64,000 nt of DNA, from positions 62,001 through 126,000 of the forward strand of contig NZ_PDNW01000003.1 in assembly GCF_002849655.1 (NCBI RefSeq). The letters run 5' to 3'. The DNA comes from Pollutimonas subterranea. Its GTDB lineage: Bacteria > Pseudomonadota > Gammaproteobacteria > Burkholderiales > Burkholderiaceae_B. Positions within the stretch are counted from its first letter, which is position 1; every line of letters begins with the position of its first letter. A model generated the notes under the pieces. It was not told the DNA's origin. It saw only the letters and a list, made by a program, of their open reading frames with translations, and searched no databases. Position numbers and translations under genes: made by a program. Below are positions 53,243 to 62,237 of the stretch, piece by piece.

Positions 53243-54716
53243 AACATGCCAGCGCCCCATCAGCCTCAAAAGACGGCTTGCGGCAACTTACCTGGTAGCT
53301 GGTCTGGTCACCGCCGGTCTGGCCGGCTGCGCCGCCGGCCCTGATTTTCAGCGTCCCACCGCACCCGATGTGGCTCGCTACACTGCAACACCGGTGGCTG
53401 ATAGAACCGCGTCCGCTCCCACGCAGTTCGGCGAAACACAACGTCTAGTCGAAGGGCTTCCGATCGAAACGCAATGGTGGCAAAGCTTGGGTTCATCCGC
53501 ACTCGACGGACTGATCAACGAAGCTTTCCATGTCAGCCCGACGCTGGCGAGCATCAGCGCCAATTTGCGACAGGCGCAGGAGCTTCTTGCCGCACAGGCG
53601 GGCTCGACGCAATATCCACAGGTAGATGTCGCACTGGGATCTCAGCGCCAGCAAATGAGTCCCAGTAGCCAAGGGTTGAGCGGAGACGCACGTCAATTCA
53701 GCCTCTACAACGCCAGCGTTGGCGTGCATTACAACCTCGATCTGGCTGGCGGCAACCGGCGCGCACTCGAAGCCTTGGCTGCTCGCGCCGACTACCGTCG
53801 CTTCGAACTGAATGCTGCGCGCCTGGCCCTTGCCGGCAACATGGCAACCGCTGCCATTACCCGAGCACGCCTCGCCGCGCAACTAGAAGCCACTACTGCC
53901 ATTTTGCGCGTGCAGGATGAGCAACTGCGCCTAGCCCATGAACGCGTGCGTATCGGTCAGGCCTCACCTGATGAAGCGTTGAGCCTACAAGCTCAGGCGG
54001 AGCAAACGCGGGCAGAACTGCCTGCGCTGCGTAAACAACTGCAACAAACCGAACATCTACTGGCGGTGCTAGCCGGTCGTGCCCCAGGCACGGGTGGCAT
54101 CCCGGCCTTCACTCTGGCCGATTTCACTCTGCCCGTCGAGATGCCGCTCGTCGTGCCCTCAGAACTGGTGCGCCGCCGACCGGATATCCAGGCGTCAGAG
54201 GCGCTGTTGCATGCGGCCAATGCAGACTATGGTGTGGCTGTCGCCAAGCTCTACCCACAGATCAACCTGAGCGCCAACCTTGGCTCTCAAGCGCTGACCA
54301 CCGGTGCCCTGTTCGGTGGTGGCTCGGCAGTGTGGGGCCTGGTTGCGCAGCTCACCCAGCCTCTTTTTAATCCAGGGCTACCCGCTGAAAAAAGAGCGGC
54401 GCTCGCCGCTTTTGATGCCGCCGCAGCCAATTACCAGAGCGTCGTATTGGAGTCTTTGCGTAACGTCGCCGACACCCTGCGCGCGGTGGAAAGCGATGCA
54501 CAAACTTTGACTGCCCTCGCTGCCGCTGATATGGCTGCACAGGCCTCCTTGCAGTCGGTCGAGCGGCAATACCGGCTGGGCGCGGCCAGCTACCTGCAAC
54601 TGCTCATCGCGCAGCAACAGGCACAGTCAATCCGGATCAATATGATTGCGGCCCAGGCACAACGCCTAGTCGATAGTGTTGCTTTATATCAGGCCCTGGG
54701 AGGTGGTGTCAGTTAA
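53229..54716 (+). CDS. NodT/OprM-family outer-membrane efflux lipoprotein
   Basis: 495 residues. A lipoprotein signal with lipobox LAGC (residues about 30-33) is followed by the two TolC-like repeats: NEAFHVSPTLASISANLRQA, LELNAARLALAG in the first and ELVRRRPDIQASEALLHAAN, DYGVAVAKLYPQINLSANLG in the second. It supplies the outer-membrane exit for the pump. ATG 53229 overlaps the cytochrome stop, so it is coupled to it. Confidence 0.93.
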   Translation: MEHAKTCQRPISLKRRLAATYLVAGLVTAGLAGCAAGPDFQRPTAPDVARYTATPVADRTASAPTQFGETQRLVEGLPIETQWWQSLGSSALDGLINEAFHVSPTLASISANLRQAQELLAAQAGSTQYPQVDVALGSQRQQMSPSSQGLSGDARQFSLYNASVGVHYNLDLAGGNRRALEALAARADYRRFELNAARLALAGNMATAAITRARLAAQLEATTAILRVQDEQLRLAHERVRIGQASPDEALSLQAQAEQTRAELPALRKQLQQTEHLLAVLAGRAPGTGGIPAFTLADFTLPVEMPLVVPSELVRRRPDIQASEALLHAANADYGVAVAKLYPQINLSANLGSQALTTGALFGGGSAVWGLVAQLTQPLFNPGLPAEKRAALAAFDAAAANYQSVVLESLRNVADTLRAVESDAQTLTALAAADMAAQASLQSVERQYRLGAASYLQLLIAQQQAQSIRINMIAAQAQRLVDSVALYQALGGGVS

Positions 54717-54846
54717 GGCTATGCCCTAACCTGATGTCAGATGTTGAGCACAAACAACGTCAGAGTAGAGTGTGAATTTATATTTATTGACACATTCAGC
54801 CAAGGGTAATAGATTTCATCCTGACATTTTTACCTTTGGAGGCATC
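54717..54846 (+). promoter_or_regulatory. res region of the transposon
   Basis: 130 bases between the last passenger gene and tnpR, AT-rich with several half-repeats of the type TGTCAG / CTGACA (54735-54740, 54820-54826) and TGACACATTCAG. By position this is the resolution site with subsites for TnpR and the tnpR-tnpA promoter. Subsite borders cannot be fixed by eye. Confidence 0.65.
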
Positions 54847-55404
54847 TTGCAAGGTCAACGTATCGGCTACGTCCGCGTCAGCAGCTTCGACCAGAATCCT
54901 GATCGACAACTGGAACAAATAGAAGTCGGCAAGGTATTCACCGATAAGGCTTCAGGCAAGGACACACAACGTCCCGAACTTGAAAGGCTGCTGGCCTTCG
55001 TCCGCGAGGGCGACACCGTGGTGGTGCATAGCATGGACAGGTTGGCACGCAACCTTGATGACCTGCGCCGCATCGTCCAAGGGCTGACACAACGGGGCGT
55101 GCGCATGGAGTTCGTCAAAGAAGGGCTGACGTTCACCGGCGAGGACTCACCGATGGCCAATCTGATGCTGTCGGTCATGGGAGCCTTTGCTGAGTTCGAG
55201 CGCGCCCTGATCCGCGAACGTCAGCGCGAGGGAATCGTGCTGGCCAAGCAGCGCGGTGCCTACCGGGGACGAAAGAAATCGCTGAACAGCGAACAAATTG
55301 CCGAGTTGAAACGGCGAGTTGCGGCAGGCGACCAAAAAACCTTGGTGGCCCGTGACTTCGGCATCAGCCGCGAAACCTTGTACCAGTACCTGCGGGAAGA
55401 CTGA
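54847..55404 (+). CDS. tnpR: TnpR, serine resolvase
   Basis: 185 residues, the length of Tn21-type resolvases. Catalytic Ser is in [11 protein letters not shown]; other marks are [38 protein letters not shown] and a C-terminal helix-turn-helix ([16 protein letters not shown]). TTG 54847 is chosen because GGAGG precedes it and it gives the standard [11 protein letters not shown] start; the upstream ATG frame at 54772 runs through the res site. Confidence 0.93.
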   Translation: MQGQRIGYVRVSSFDQNPDRQLEQIEVGKVFTDKASGKDTQRPELERLLAFVREGDTVVVHSMDRLARNLDDLRRIVQGLTQRGVRMEFVKEGLTFTGEDSPMANLMLSVMGAFAEFERALIRERQREGIVLAKQRGAYRGRKKSLNSEQIAELKRRVAAGDQKTLVARDFGISRETLYQYLRED

Positions 55405-55406
55405 CC

Positions 55407-58379
55407 ATGCCACGCCGCTCAATCCTGTCCGCCACCGAGCGCGAAAGTCTGCTGGCACTGCCAGATGTCAAAGACGAACTGATACGGCACTACACGTTCA
55501 ACGAAACCGACCTGTCGGTGATCCGTCAGCGTCGCGGCGCCGCGAATCGATTGGGCTTCGCCGTGCAGCTTTGCTACTTGCGATTCCCTGGCATCTTCTT
55601 GGGCGTCGATGAACCTCCATTTCCGCCCCTGCTGCGCATGGTGGCCGCACAACTCAAGGTGCCGGTGGAAAGCTGGAACGATTACGGCCAGCGCGAGCAG
55701 ACACGGCGGGAGCACTTGGTCGAGCTGCAAACGGTGTTTGGATTCAAGCCCTTCACCATGAGTCACTACCGGCAAGCCGTGCATACATTGACCGAACTGG
55801 CCTTGCAAACAGACAAAGGCATTGTGCTGGCCAGCACCCTTGTTGAAAACCTGCGGCGGCAGAGCATCATCCTACCCGCCATGAATGCCATCGAGCGCGC
55901 AAGCGCCGAGGCCATTACCCGTGCCAACCGGAGCATCCATGCGGCATTGGCCGATTCCTTGATACCTGTCCATCGCCACCGCCTGGACGAACTGCTCAAG
56001 CGCAAGGATGGTAGCAAAATGACGTGGCTAGCGTGGCTGCGCCAATCGCCCGCCAAGCCGAACTCGCGCCACATGCTTGAACACATCGAACGCCTCAAAG
56101 CCTGGCAGGCGCTTGACCTACCTGCTGGCATCGAACGGCAGGTACACCAAAACCGCTTGCTCAAGATCGCCCGCGAGGGCGGCCAGATGACGCCCGCCGA
56201 CCTGGCCAAGTTCGAGTCGCAGCGGCGTTACGCCACCTTGGTAGCACTGGCCATCGAGGGCATGGCCACCGTCACTGATGAAATCATCGACCTTCACGAC
56301 CGCATCATCGGCAAGCTGTTCAATGCGGCCAAGAACAAGCATCAACAGCAGTTCCAGGCTTCCGGCAAGGCGATCAACGACAAGGTGCGGATGTATGGGC
56401 GCATCGGTCAGGCGCTGATTGAAGCCAAACAAAGCGGCGGCGATCCGTTCGCCGCCATCGAAGCGGTCATGCCGTGGGACACCTTCGCCGCCAGCGTCAC
56501 CGAGGCGCAAACGCTGGCGCGGCCTGCCGATTTTGATTTCCTGCACCATATCGGCGAGAGTTACGCCACGCTGCGCCGCTATGCGCCGCAGTTCCTGGAC
56601 GTGCTCAAACTGCGCGCCGCGCCCACCGCCAAGGGTGTGCTCGATGCCATCGACGTGCTGCGCGGCATGAACAGCGACAGCGCGCGCAAGGTGCCCGCCG
56701 ATGCGCCAACCGCATTCATCAAGCCGCGCTGGGCAAAGCTGGTTCTGACCGACGAGGGTATTGACCGGCGTTACTACGAGTTATGCGCCCTGTCGGAGCT
56801 GAAGAACGCACTGCGCTCTGGTGATGTTTGGGTGCAGGGTTCGCGCCAGTTCAAGGACTTCGACGAATACCTGGTGCCGATCGAGAAGTTCGCCACCCTG
56901 AAGCTGGCCAGCGAATTGCCACTGGCCGTGGCCACCGACTGCGACCAATATCTGCATGACCGACTGGAATTATTGGAGGCGCAACTCGCCACAGTCAACC
57001 GCATGGCGGCGACCAACGACTTACCGGACGCCATCATCACCACTGCATCGGGCCTGAAGATCACGCCGCTGGACGCAGCGGTGCCAGACGCCGCGCAAGC
57101 CTTGATTGACCAGTCGGCGATGTTGCTGCCGCACCTCAAGATCACCGAGTTGCTGATGGAGGTCGATGAATGGACGGGCTTCACGCGCCACTTCACACAC
57201 CTGAAGACCGGCGACACGGCCAAGGACAAAACCTTGCTGATGACGACGATTCTGGCTGATGGTATCAATCTTGGGCTCACCAAGATGGCCGAATCCTGCC
57301 CTGGCACCACCTACGCCAAGCTGTCTTGGCTGCAAGCCTGGCACGTTCGCGACGAAACCTATTCGACGGCGCTGGCCGAGCTGGTGAACGCACAGTTTCG
57401 ACAACCCTTCGCCGGAAACTGGGGCGACGGCACCACGTCATCGTCGGACGGCCAGAACTTCCGAACCGGCAGCAAGGCAGAGAGCACCGGGCATATCAAT
57501 CCGAAGTATGGAAGTAGCCCTGGGCGGACGTTCTATACCCATATCTCCGACCAATACGCGCCCTTCAGCGCCAAGGTGGTCAACGTCGGCTTGCGCGACT
57601 CGACCTATGTGCTCGATGGCCTGCTGTACCACGAGTCTGACTTGCGTATCGAGGAACACTACACCGACACGGCGGGCTTCACCGATCATGTGTTCGGCCT
57701 GATGCACTTTCTGGGATTCCGGTTCGCGCCGCGCATCCGCGACCTGGGCGACACCAAGCTGTTCATTCCCAAGGGCGATACTGCCTACGATGCACTCAAG
57801 CCGATGATTAGCAGCGACAGGCTGAACATCAAGGCTATTCGCGCTCATTGGGATGAAATCCTACGGCTGGCCACTTCGATCAAGCAGGGCACGGTGACGG
57901 CCTCGCTGATGCTGCGCAAGCTCGGCAGCTATCCGCGCCAAAACGGCTTGGCCGTCGCCCTGCGCGAGCTGGGGCGCATCGAGCGCACGCTGTTCATTCT
58001 GGATTGGCTGCAAAGCGTGGAGCTGCGCCGCCGCGTCCATGCGGGGCTGAATAAGGGCGAGGCGCGCAACGCGCTGGCCAGGGCGGTCTTCTTCTACCGA
58101 TTGGGTGAAATCCGCGACCGCAGTTTTGAGCAGCAGCGCTACCGGGCCAGCGGCCTCAATCTGGTGACGGCGGCCATCGTGTTGTGGAACACGGTCTATC
58201 TGGAGCGTGCCACCAGTGCTTTGCGTGCCCACGGCAAGGCGCTGGACGACACGTTGCTGCAATATCTGTCACCGCTGGGGTGGGAGCATATCAACCTGAC
58301 CGGCGATTACCTATGGCGCAGCAGTGCCAAGGTCGGTGCGGGGAAGTTCAGGCCATTGCGACCGCTGCCACCGGCTTAG
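55407..58379 (+). CDS. tnpA: TnpA, Tn3-family transposase
   Basis: 990 residues, normal for the Tn21/Tn501 group. N-terminal [20 protein letters not shown], mid-region [20 protein letters not shown], and the C-terminal DDE domain with [30 protein letters not shown] [20 protein letters not shown] and [20 protein letters not shown]. No stop or frameshift was seen. It starts two bases after tnpR, and its stop codon lies inside the right inverted repeat. Confidence 0.95.
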   Translation: MPRRSILSATERESLLALPDVKDELIRHYTFNETDLSVIRQRRGAANRLGFAVQLCYLRFPGIFLGVDEPPFPPLLRMVAAQLKVPVESWNDYGQREQTRREHLVELQTVFGFKPFTMSHYRQAVHTLTELALQTDKGIVLASTLVENLRRQSIILPAMNAIERASAEAITRANRSIHAALADSLIPVHRHRLDELLKRKDGSKMTWLAWLRQSPAKPNSRHMLEHIERLKAWQALDLPAGIERQVHQNRLLKIAREGGQMTPADLAKFESQRRYATLVALAIEGMATVTDEIIDLHDRIIGKLFNAAKNKHQQQFQASGKAINDKVRMYGRIGQALIEAKQSGGDPFAAIEAVMPWDTFAASVTEAQTLARPADFDFLHHIGESYATLRRYAPQFLDVLKLRAAPTAKGVLDAIDVLRGMNSDSARKVPADAPTAFIKPRWAKLVLTDEGIDRRYYELCALSELKNALRSGDVWVQGSRQFKDFDEYLVPIEKFATLKLASELPLAVATDCDQYLHDRLELLEAQLATVNRMAATNDLPDAIITTASGLKITPLDAAVPDAAQALIDQSAMLLPHLKITELLMEVDEWTGFTRHFTHLKTGDTAKDKTLLMTTILADGINLGLTKMAESCPGTTYAKLSWLQAWHVRDETYSTALAELVNAQFRQPFAGNWGDGTTSSSDGQNFRTGSKAESTGHINPKYGSSPGRTFYTHISDQYAPFSAKVVNVGLRDSTYVLDGLLYHESDLRIEEHYTDTAGFTDHVFGLMHFLGFRFAPRIRDLGDTKLFIPKGDTAYDALKPMISSDRLNIKAIRAHWDEILRLATSIKQGTVTASLMLRKLGSYPRQNGLAVALRELGRIERTLFILDWLQSVELRRRVHAGLNKGEARNALARAVFFYRLGEIRDRSFEQQRYRASGLNLVTAAIVLWNTVYLERATSALRAHGKALDDTLLQYLSPLGWEHINLTGDYLWRSSAKVGAGKFRPLRPLPPA

Positions 58380-58412
58380 CGTGCTTTATTTTCCGTTTTC
58401 TGAGACGACCCC
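58375..58412 (-). repeat. Right terminal inverted repeat (IRR)
   Basis: 38 bases, reverse complement of IRL except two positions. It contains the tnpA stop. Confidence 0.93.
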
Positions 58413-58417
58413 TTATT
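58413..58417. repeat. Target site duplication, right (TTATT)
   Basis: Exact copy of 48923-48927, directly outside the right repeat. Confidence 0.93.
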
Positions 58418-59104
58418 GGCGGTGCTGCGTGGGACGGCGTCAAAGCCGTATGCCAGTCAAGGTATTTGATGGGCATTGCCGCCTACGTTGTGATCCTGGC
58501 GATAATGGCCACCTTTCTTTACTTTACGCGATTGCAGATGGTGGCTGCCTTGGGCGATGAGATCGACGCACGCACCACGCTCTTCGCCCAAATCGATCTG
58601 ATCACGCAAATTGCCACGCTGGTGATCCAGGTCCTTGTATCAGGTCATTTGATGAAGCGGCTGGGTGTGCCTATCACCCTGGCCTTGCTTCCAGTCACGG
58701 CGCTGCTGGGTTTTGTCGGGCTTGCGTTGGCAGGTTCGTTGGCAGCGCTGATCGTATTCGAGTCGGCGTTCAGGGCGGTTCAGCGTGGGATCATGCGGCC
58801 AGCCAGGGAGACCCTGTTCACCGTAGTGAGCGCAGAGGAAAAGTACAAGGCCAAAGCGTTCATTGACACCTTTGTCTATCGGGCGGGCGACGTGGCGGGC
58901 GCTCAACTCGAAGGCGCTCTGGGTCGCCTGGGCATGGGACTGGCTGCTGTGGCCAGCGTTGCAGTGCCCATGGCGATCGTTTGGGCAGCGCTCGCGCTCT
59001 GGTTGGGTCGCACCCAGCAAAGGATCGCCGCTTCCGACAGGTCCCGGCACACCAATACAGCTGCGCCTTCCCCTCAAACGATTAACAAAGGATCTCCGAC
59101 ATGA
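58413..59104 (+). pseudogene. MFS / nucleotide-antiporter-like gene, 3' half split by Tn
   Basis: Last 228 codons plus stop of the gene begun at 48259: AWDGVKAVCQSRYLMGIAAY, then LYFTRLQMVAALGDEIDART, GVPITLALLPVTALLGFVGL and EEKYKAKAFIDTFVYRAGDV, the same late signature as the 22.9 kb paralogue. The frame extends backwards through IRR and the end of tnpA without a start, so it should not be translated as a full transporter. The stop overlaps the next gene's ATG. Confidence 0.9.
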
Positions 59105-60045
59105 TTTCTCGTCGCGACTATTTGAGACTGTGTGTGGCGGTTGGCGCAGGCTCCGTGCTTGCGCCAAGCCGGCTTTGGGCAAATGAAAAATCCACTGCCT
59201 TGATCACCCGTCCTATCCCTTCGTCCGGGGAGCCGCTGCCCGTTGTGGGCCTGGGCAGCTCGGCAACTTTTTCCAGCGTCGCGGGGAGTGATGACGTTCA
59301 AGCGTTGAAGCAGGTGTTTACCGCGATGGTTGATCGTGGCGGCTCGGTTTTCGATACGGCACCCAGTTACGGTGCGTCGGAAGCTGTGGCGGGAAAAATC
59401 GTCAGCGACCTCGGCATCCGCGACAAGGTATTCTGGGCGACCAAGCTCAATGTCGCCGGATACGGGGGAGGGGCAGCGGATGTTGCCCGCGCCAAGGCCC
59501 AGATCGAAGCGTCGTTCAAGGCTATCGACAAACCGGTCATCGACCTGATCCAGGTGCATAATCTTGGTGATTTACCCACCCAGCTGCCGCTATTGAAAGC
59601 GTTGCGCGACGAAAAGCGCATTCGCTATATGGGCGTCACCACGACGTTTCCACGACAGTACGAATACCTCGAAAAGGTAATGCGTAATGAGCCGCTCGAT
59701 TTTATCGGTGTTGATTACGCAATCGATAACCGCGTCATGGAAGAACGCATATTGCCGCTGGCGGCAGACCGCGGCATTGCGGTGCTGGTGTATGCGCCGT
59801 TCGGCCGCACGCGATTATGGAGCCTGGTCAAAGGACACGACGTGCCCGATTGGGCCGGCGAGTTGGATATCCGTTCGTGGGGCCAGTTTTTCTTGAAGTT
59901 TGTGCTTTCCCATCCGGCCGTCACGTGTGCAACCCCGGCCACCAGCCGCCCCAAGAACATGGTGGACAACATGGGCGCTGCCTTTGGCGAGTTGCCGGAT
60001 GCGGCCATGCGCAAACGCATGGCGGAATACATACAGTCGCTCTGA
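59101..60045 (+). CDS. Aldo/keto reductase with export signal
   Basis: 314 residues. The N-terminus resembles a Tat signal (MISRRDYLRLCVAVGAGSVL, cleavage near LWA). The AKR tetrad is visible: Asp and Tyr in FDTAPSYGAS, Lys in WATKLNV, His in LIQVHNLG. ATG 59101 follows AAAGGAT and overlaps the split MFS gene's stop. The gene was co-transcribed with the transporter, so the transposon probably has a polar effect unless tnpA reads through. Confidence 0.88.
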   Translation: MISRRDYLRLCVAVGAGSVLAPSRLWANEKSTALITRPIPSSGEPLPVVGLGSSATFSSVAGSDDVQALKQVFTAMVDRGGSVFDTAPSYGASEAVAGKIVSDLGIRDKVFWATKLNVAGYGGGAADVARAKAQIEASFKAIDKPVIDLIQVHNLGDLPTQLPLLKALRDEKRIRYMGVTTTFPRQYEYLEKVMRNEPLDFIGVDYAIDNRVMEERILPLAADRGIAVLVYAPFGRTRLWSLVKGHDVPDWAGELDIRSWGQFFLKFVLSHPAVTCATPATSRPKNMVDNMGAAFGELPDAAMRKRMAEYIQSL

Positions 60046-60111
60046 TTCCCCCCACATTACTTGAGCTGTTCCGGCCTGTCGCTCTAGAACATCACGGCGA
60101 AAAGTAATGTT

Positions 60112-60146
60112 ATATTGCGAACGATAATAAATCTTGTTCGCAATAT
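60112..60146. promoter_or_regulatory. Large inverted repeat upstream of the TonB receptor
   Basis: Perfect 11-base arms (ATATTGCGAAC at 60112-60122, GTTCGCAATAT at 60136-60146) separated by 13 AT-rich bases that include GATAAT. It ends 17 bases before the receptor start. It is a candidate operator, possibly for an iron regulator such as Fur given the downstream gene, though it does not match the Fur consensus well. Confidence 0.6.
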
Positions 60147-60163
60147 TTTGGGGAATCAAAGCA

Positions 60164-62155
60164 ATGTCATCAGTAAGGGTTTTCAAGGCGCATCCACCGG
60201 ACATGAAGAAAAGCGGCGCATGGCTGTTCGCATCGGTGTGTGCGCTTGGGGTGGGCGGCGCCGTATCGCCTTTGCACGCGCAATCAACAAGCGATGCCTC
60301 GGTCAGCACCTTGAATACCGTTGTGGTGACTGCATCGGGTTTCGAGCAGGATATTATCGACGCGCCCGCGTCGATCTCGGTGATTCCGCGCGAAAAACTT
60401 GAGAAAGGCGCCTATCGCGACCTGACCGATGCACTTCGGGACGTGCCCGGCGTCATCATGACCCCGTCCGATAACAATACGTCCGACATCAGCTTGCGTG
60501 GAATGGGCGCCAACTACACGCTGATCCTGGTTGATGGCAAACGCATGAGTACGCGGGAAACACAGACCAACGGCAGCACGGGTACCGATCAGAGCTGGGT
60601 GCCGCCGCTTGAGGCCATAGAGCGCATCGAGGTCGTACGCGGTCCGATGTCTTCACTGTATGGATCGGATGCCATGGGCGGAGTCATCAATATCATCACG
60701 CGCAAGGTGCCCAAGGAGTGGGGCGGTTCGATACGCCTGGATTCAACGCTGCAAAGCCATTCGCGCTCGGGCAACCTGTATCAGGGTAACTTCTACCTGG
60801 CGGGTCCCATCAAGGAAGACTTGTTGGGATTGAGCCTTTACGGCGTTTACTCTCACCGTGGCGAAGACGAGATCGAGCAGGGCTATAACCGCCATACCAA
60901 TCGTGGTGTGACAGCACGTCTATCGCTCACGCCGACCCGTGACCATGACATCATCCTTGAAGCGGGTGCTTCCGAACAAAACTACCGCTCCACACCGGGC
61001 AAGACCTTGCCCCTGGCCGAGCCCGAGAGCGACCGGGATTTCGAACGCCAGAATTATTCTTTGACGCACAATGGCCGGTGGTCGTTCGGTACATCGGATT
61101 CGTATGTGCTGCGGGACGAGACAAAGAACGTAGTGCGCGACATGACGATCGAGAACACGATACTCAGCACCAGCTGGAGCATGCCAGTTCTTGACAGCCA
61201 TATGGCAACGGTCGGTGCCTACTACAGCAACGAGAGCCTCAACGATACGACGACCAACGCAATGTCGGACCGGTCCGATGTCGAGCGATGGCAGTATGCC
61301 TTCTTCGCCGAGGATGAGTGGCAGGTGACTGATTCTTTCGCATTGACAGGCGGCATCCGCATGGATCGCGACAAGACGGCGGGCGATCACTGGAGCCCCC
61401 GTCTGTATGGCGTATGGCACATGACAGACCGATGGACATTGAAGGGTGGCGTATCGACGGGGTTCCGCGCTCCGTCCATGCGTCAGACGCTGCCCGATTG
61501 GGGCGCGACCAGCCGCGGCGGCAATATGTACGGCAATCCTGATCTGAAGCCCGAGAAGACGCTGACCAAGGAAATCGGCCTTCTATATAGCGGCGATAAC
61601 GGGATGCTTGCCACGGTAACCCTGTTTGATAACGAGTTCACCGACAAGATCACTCGAGTGCCATGCCCCGAATGCGGCCCGGCCAATTCCTTTGGGCGCT
61701 CGGCAACCACCTACACCAACGTGGACGACGCGATTACGCGTGGTGTCGAAGCATCGCTTTCGACGCCATTGACCGACACCCTGGACCTGACGTCGAGCTA
61801 CACCTTTACCAAGTCCGAGCAAAAGAGCGGCCAGTATGCCGGTCAGCCGCTCAATCAGCTTCCCAAGCACATGTTCAATGTGGGTTTGAACTGGCAGGCG
61901 ACCTCAAGAATCGATAGCTGGCTGAAGGTTACGTATCGCGGCAAGGAAAGCGACCCGACGCAAGGAATATCGGCCAGCACGACCATGGCGCCATCCTCGA
62001 CGCTGATAGACTTCGGTGGCTCGTATAACGTCAACAAACAGGTGACCATGTATGCGGGGGTATATAACGTGCTCGACAAACGGGTGACCTACGACGATTA
62101 TGGCTACGTTGAAGATGGCCGCCGTTACTGGCTGGGCATGAACGTGAAGTTCTAG
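60164..62155 (+). CDS. TonB-dependent siderophore-type receptor (FepA/BfrD-like)
   Basis: 663 residues. A signal peptide ends near PLHAQS; a TonB-box-like NTVVVTASGFEQDI follows, then the plug (DALRDVPGVIMTPSDNNTSD, ISLRGMGANYTLILVDGKRM, PLEAIERIEVVRGPMSSLYG, SDAMGGVINIITRK) and the 22-strand barrel ending VEDGRRYWLGMNVKF with a terminal Phe. ATG 60164 follows GGGGA (60149-60153). Possibly imports a ferric-catecholate siderophore; the substrate is not provable here. Confidence 0.92.
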   Translation: MSSVRVFKAHPPDMKKSGAWLFASVCALGVGGAVSPLHAQSTSDASVSTLNTVVVTASGFEQDIIDAPASISVIPREKLEKGAYRDLTDALRDVPGVIMTPSDNNTSDISLRGMGANYTLILVDGKRMSTRETQTNGSTGTDQSWVPPLEAIERIEVVRGPMSSLYGSDAMGGVINIITRKVPKEWGGSIRLDSTLQSHSRSGNLYQGNFYLAGPIKEDLLGLSLYGVYSHRGEDEIEQGYNRHTNRGVTARLSLTPTRDHDIILEAGASEQNYRSTPGKTLPLAEPESDRDFERQNYSLTHNGRWSFGTSDSYVLRDETKNVVRDMTIENTILSTSWSMPVLDSHMATVGAYYSNESLNDTTTNAMSDRSDVERWQYAFFAEDEWQVTDSFALTGGIRMDRDKTAGDHWSPRLYGVWHMTDRWTLKGGVSTGFRAPSMRQTLPDWGATSRGGNMYGNPDLKPEKTLTKEIGLLYSGDNGMLATVTLFDNEFTDKITRVPCPECGPANSFGRSATTYTNVDDAITRGVEASLSTPLTDTLDLTSSYTFTKSEQKSGQYAGQPLNQLPKHMFNVGLNWQATSRIDSWLKVTYRGKESDPTQGISASTTMAPSSTLIDFGGSYNVNKQVTMYAGVYNVLDKRVTYDDYGYVEDGRRYWLGMNVKF

Positions 62156-62193
62156 TTCGGTTCGGCGGGTACAGAAGCCGTCGTGGGGTAGAC

Positions 62194-62228
62194 AAGGGCC
62201 GGGAGACGTTTTCGTTTCCCGGCCCTTT
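62194..62228. terminator. Bidirectional terminator between receptor and RTX genes
   Basis: Strong stem AAGGGCCGGGAGAC with its near-complement (GTTTCCCGGCCCTT) around a 6-base loop, flanked by T-rich bases on one side. Lies between two convergent genes and probably serves both. Confidence 0.8.
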
Positions 62229-62237
62229 GTTCGCTTC

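Larger units (their letters stand above)
48928..58412 (+). mobile_element. Tn3-family (Tn21-like) transposon carrying a TetR/ABC-efflux/cytochrome operon
   Basis: 9485-bp element bounded by 38-bp inverted repeats starting GGGG and ending in the Tn21-type CTCAGAAAACGG core, with a perfect TTATT duplication. The right half has res, tnpR and tnpA in the same direction; the left half has six passenger genes. It is inserted in the MFS gene at codon 223. Both recombination enzymes appear intact, so it should be able to move. Confidence 0.93.

Noticed and set aside
58184..58412. Continuous frame from the end of tnpA through IRR into the MFS 3' half
   Set aside because: Inside tnpA in a different frame; no start or ribosome site, so it is not a fusion gene.
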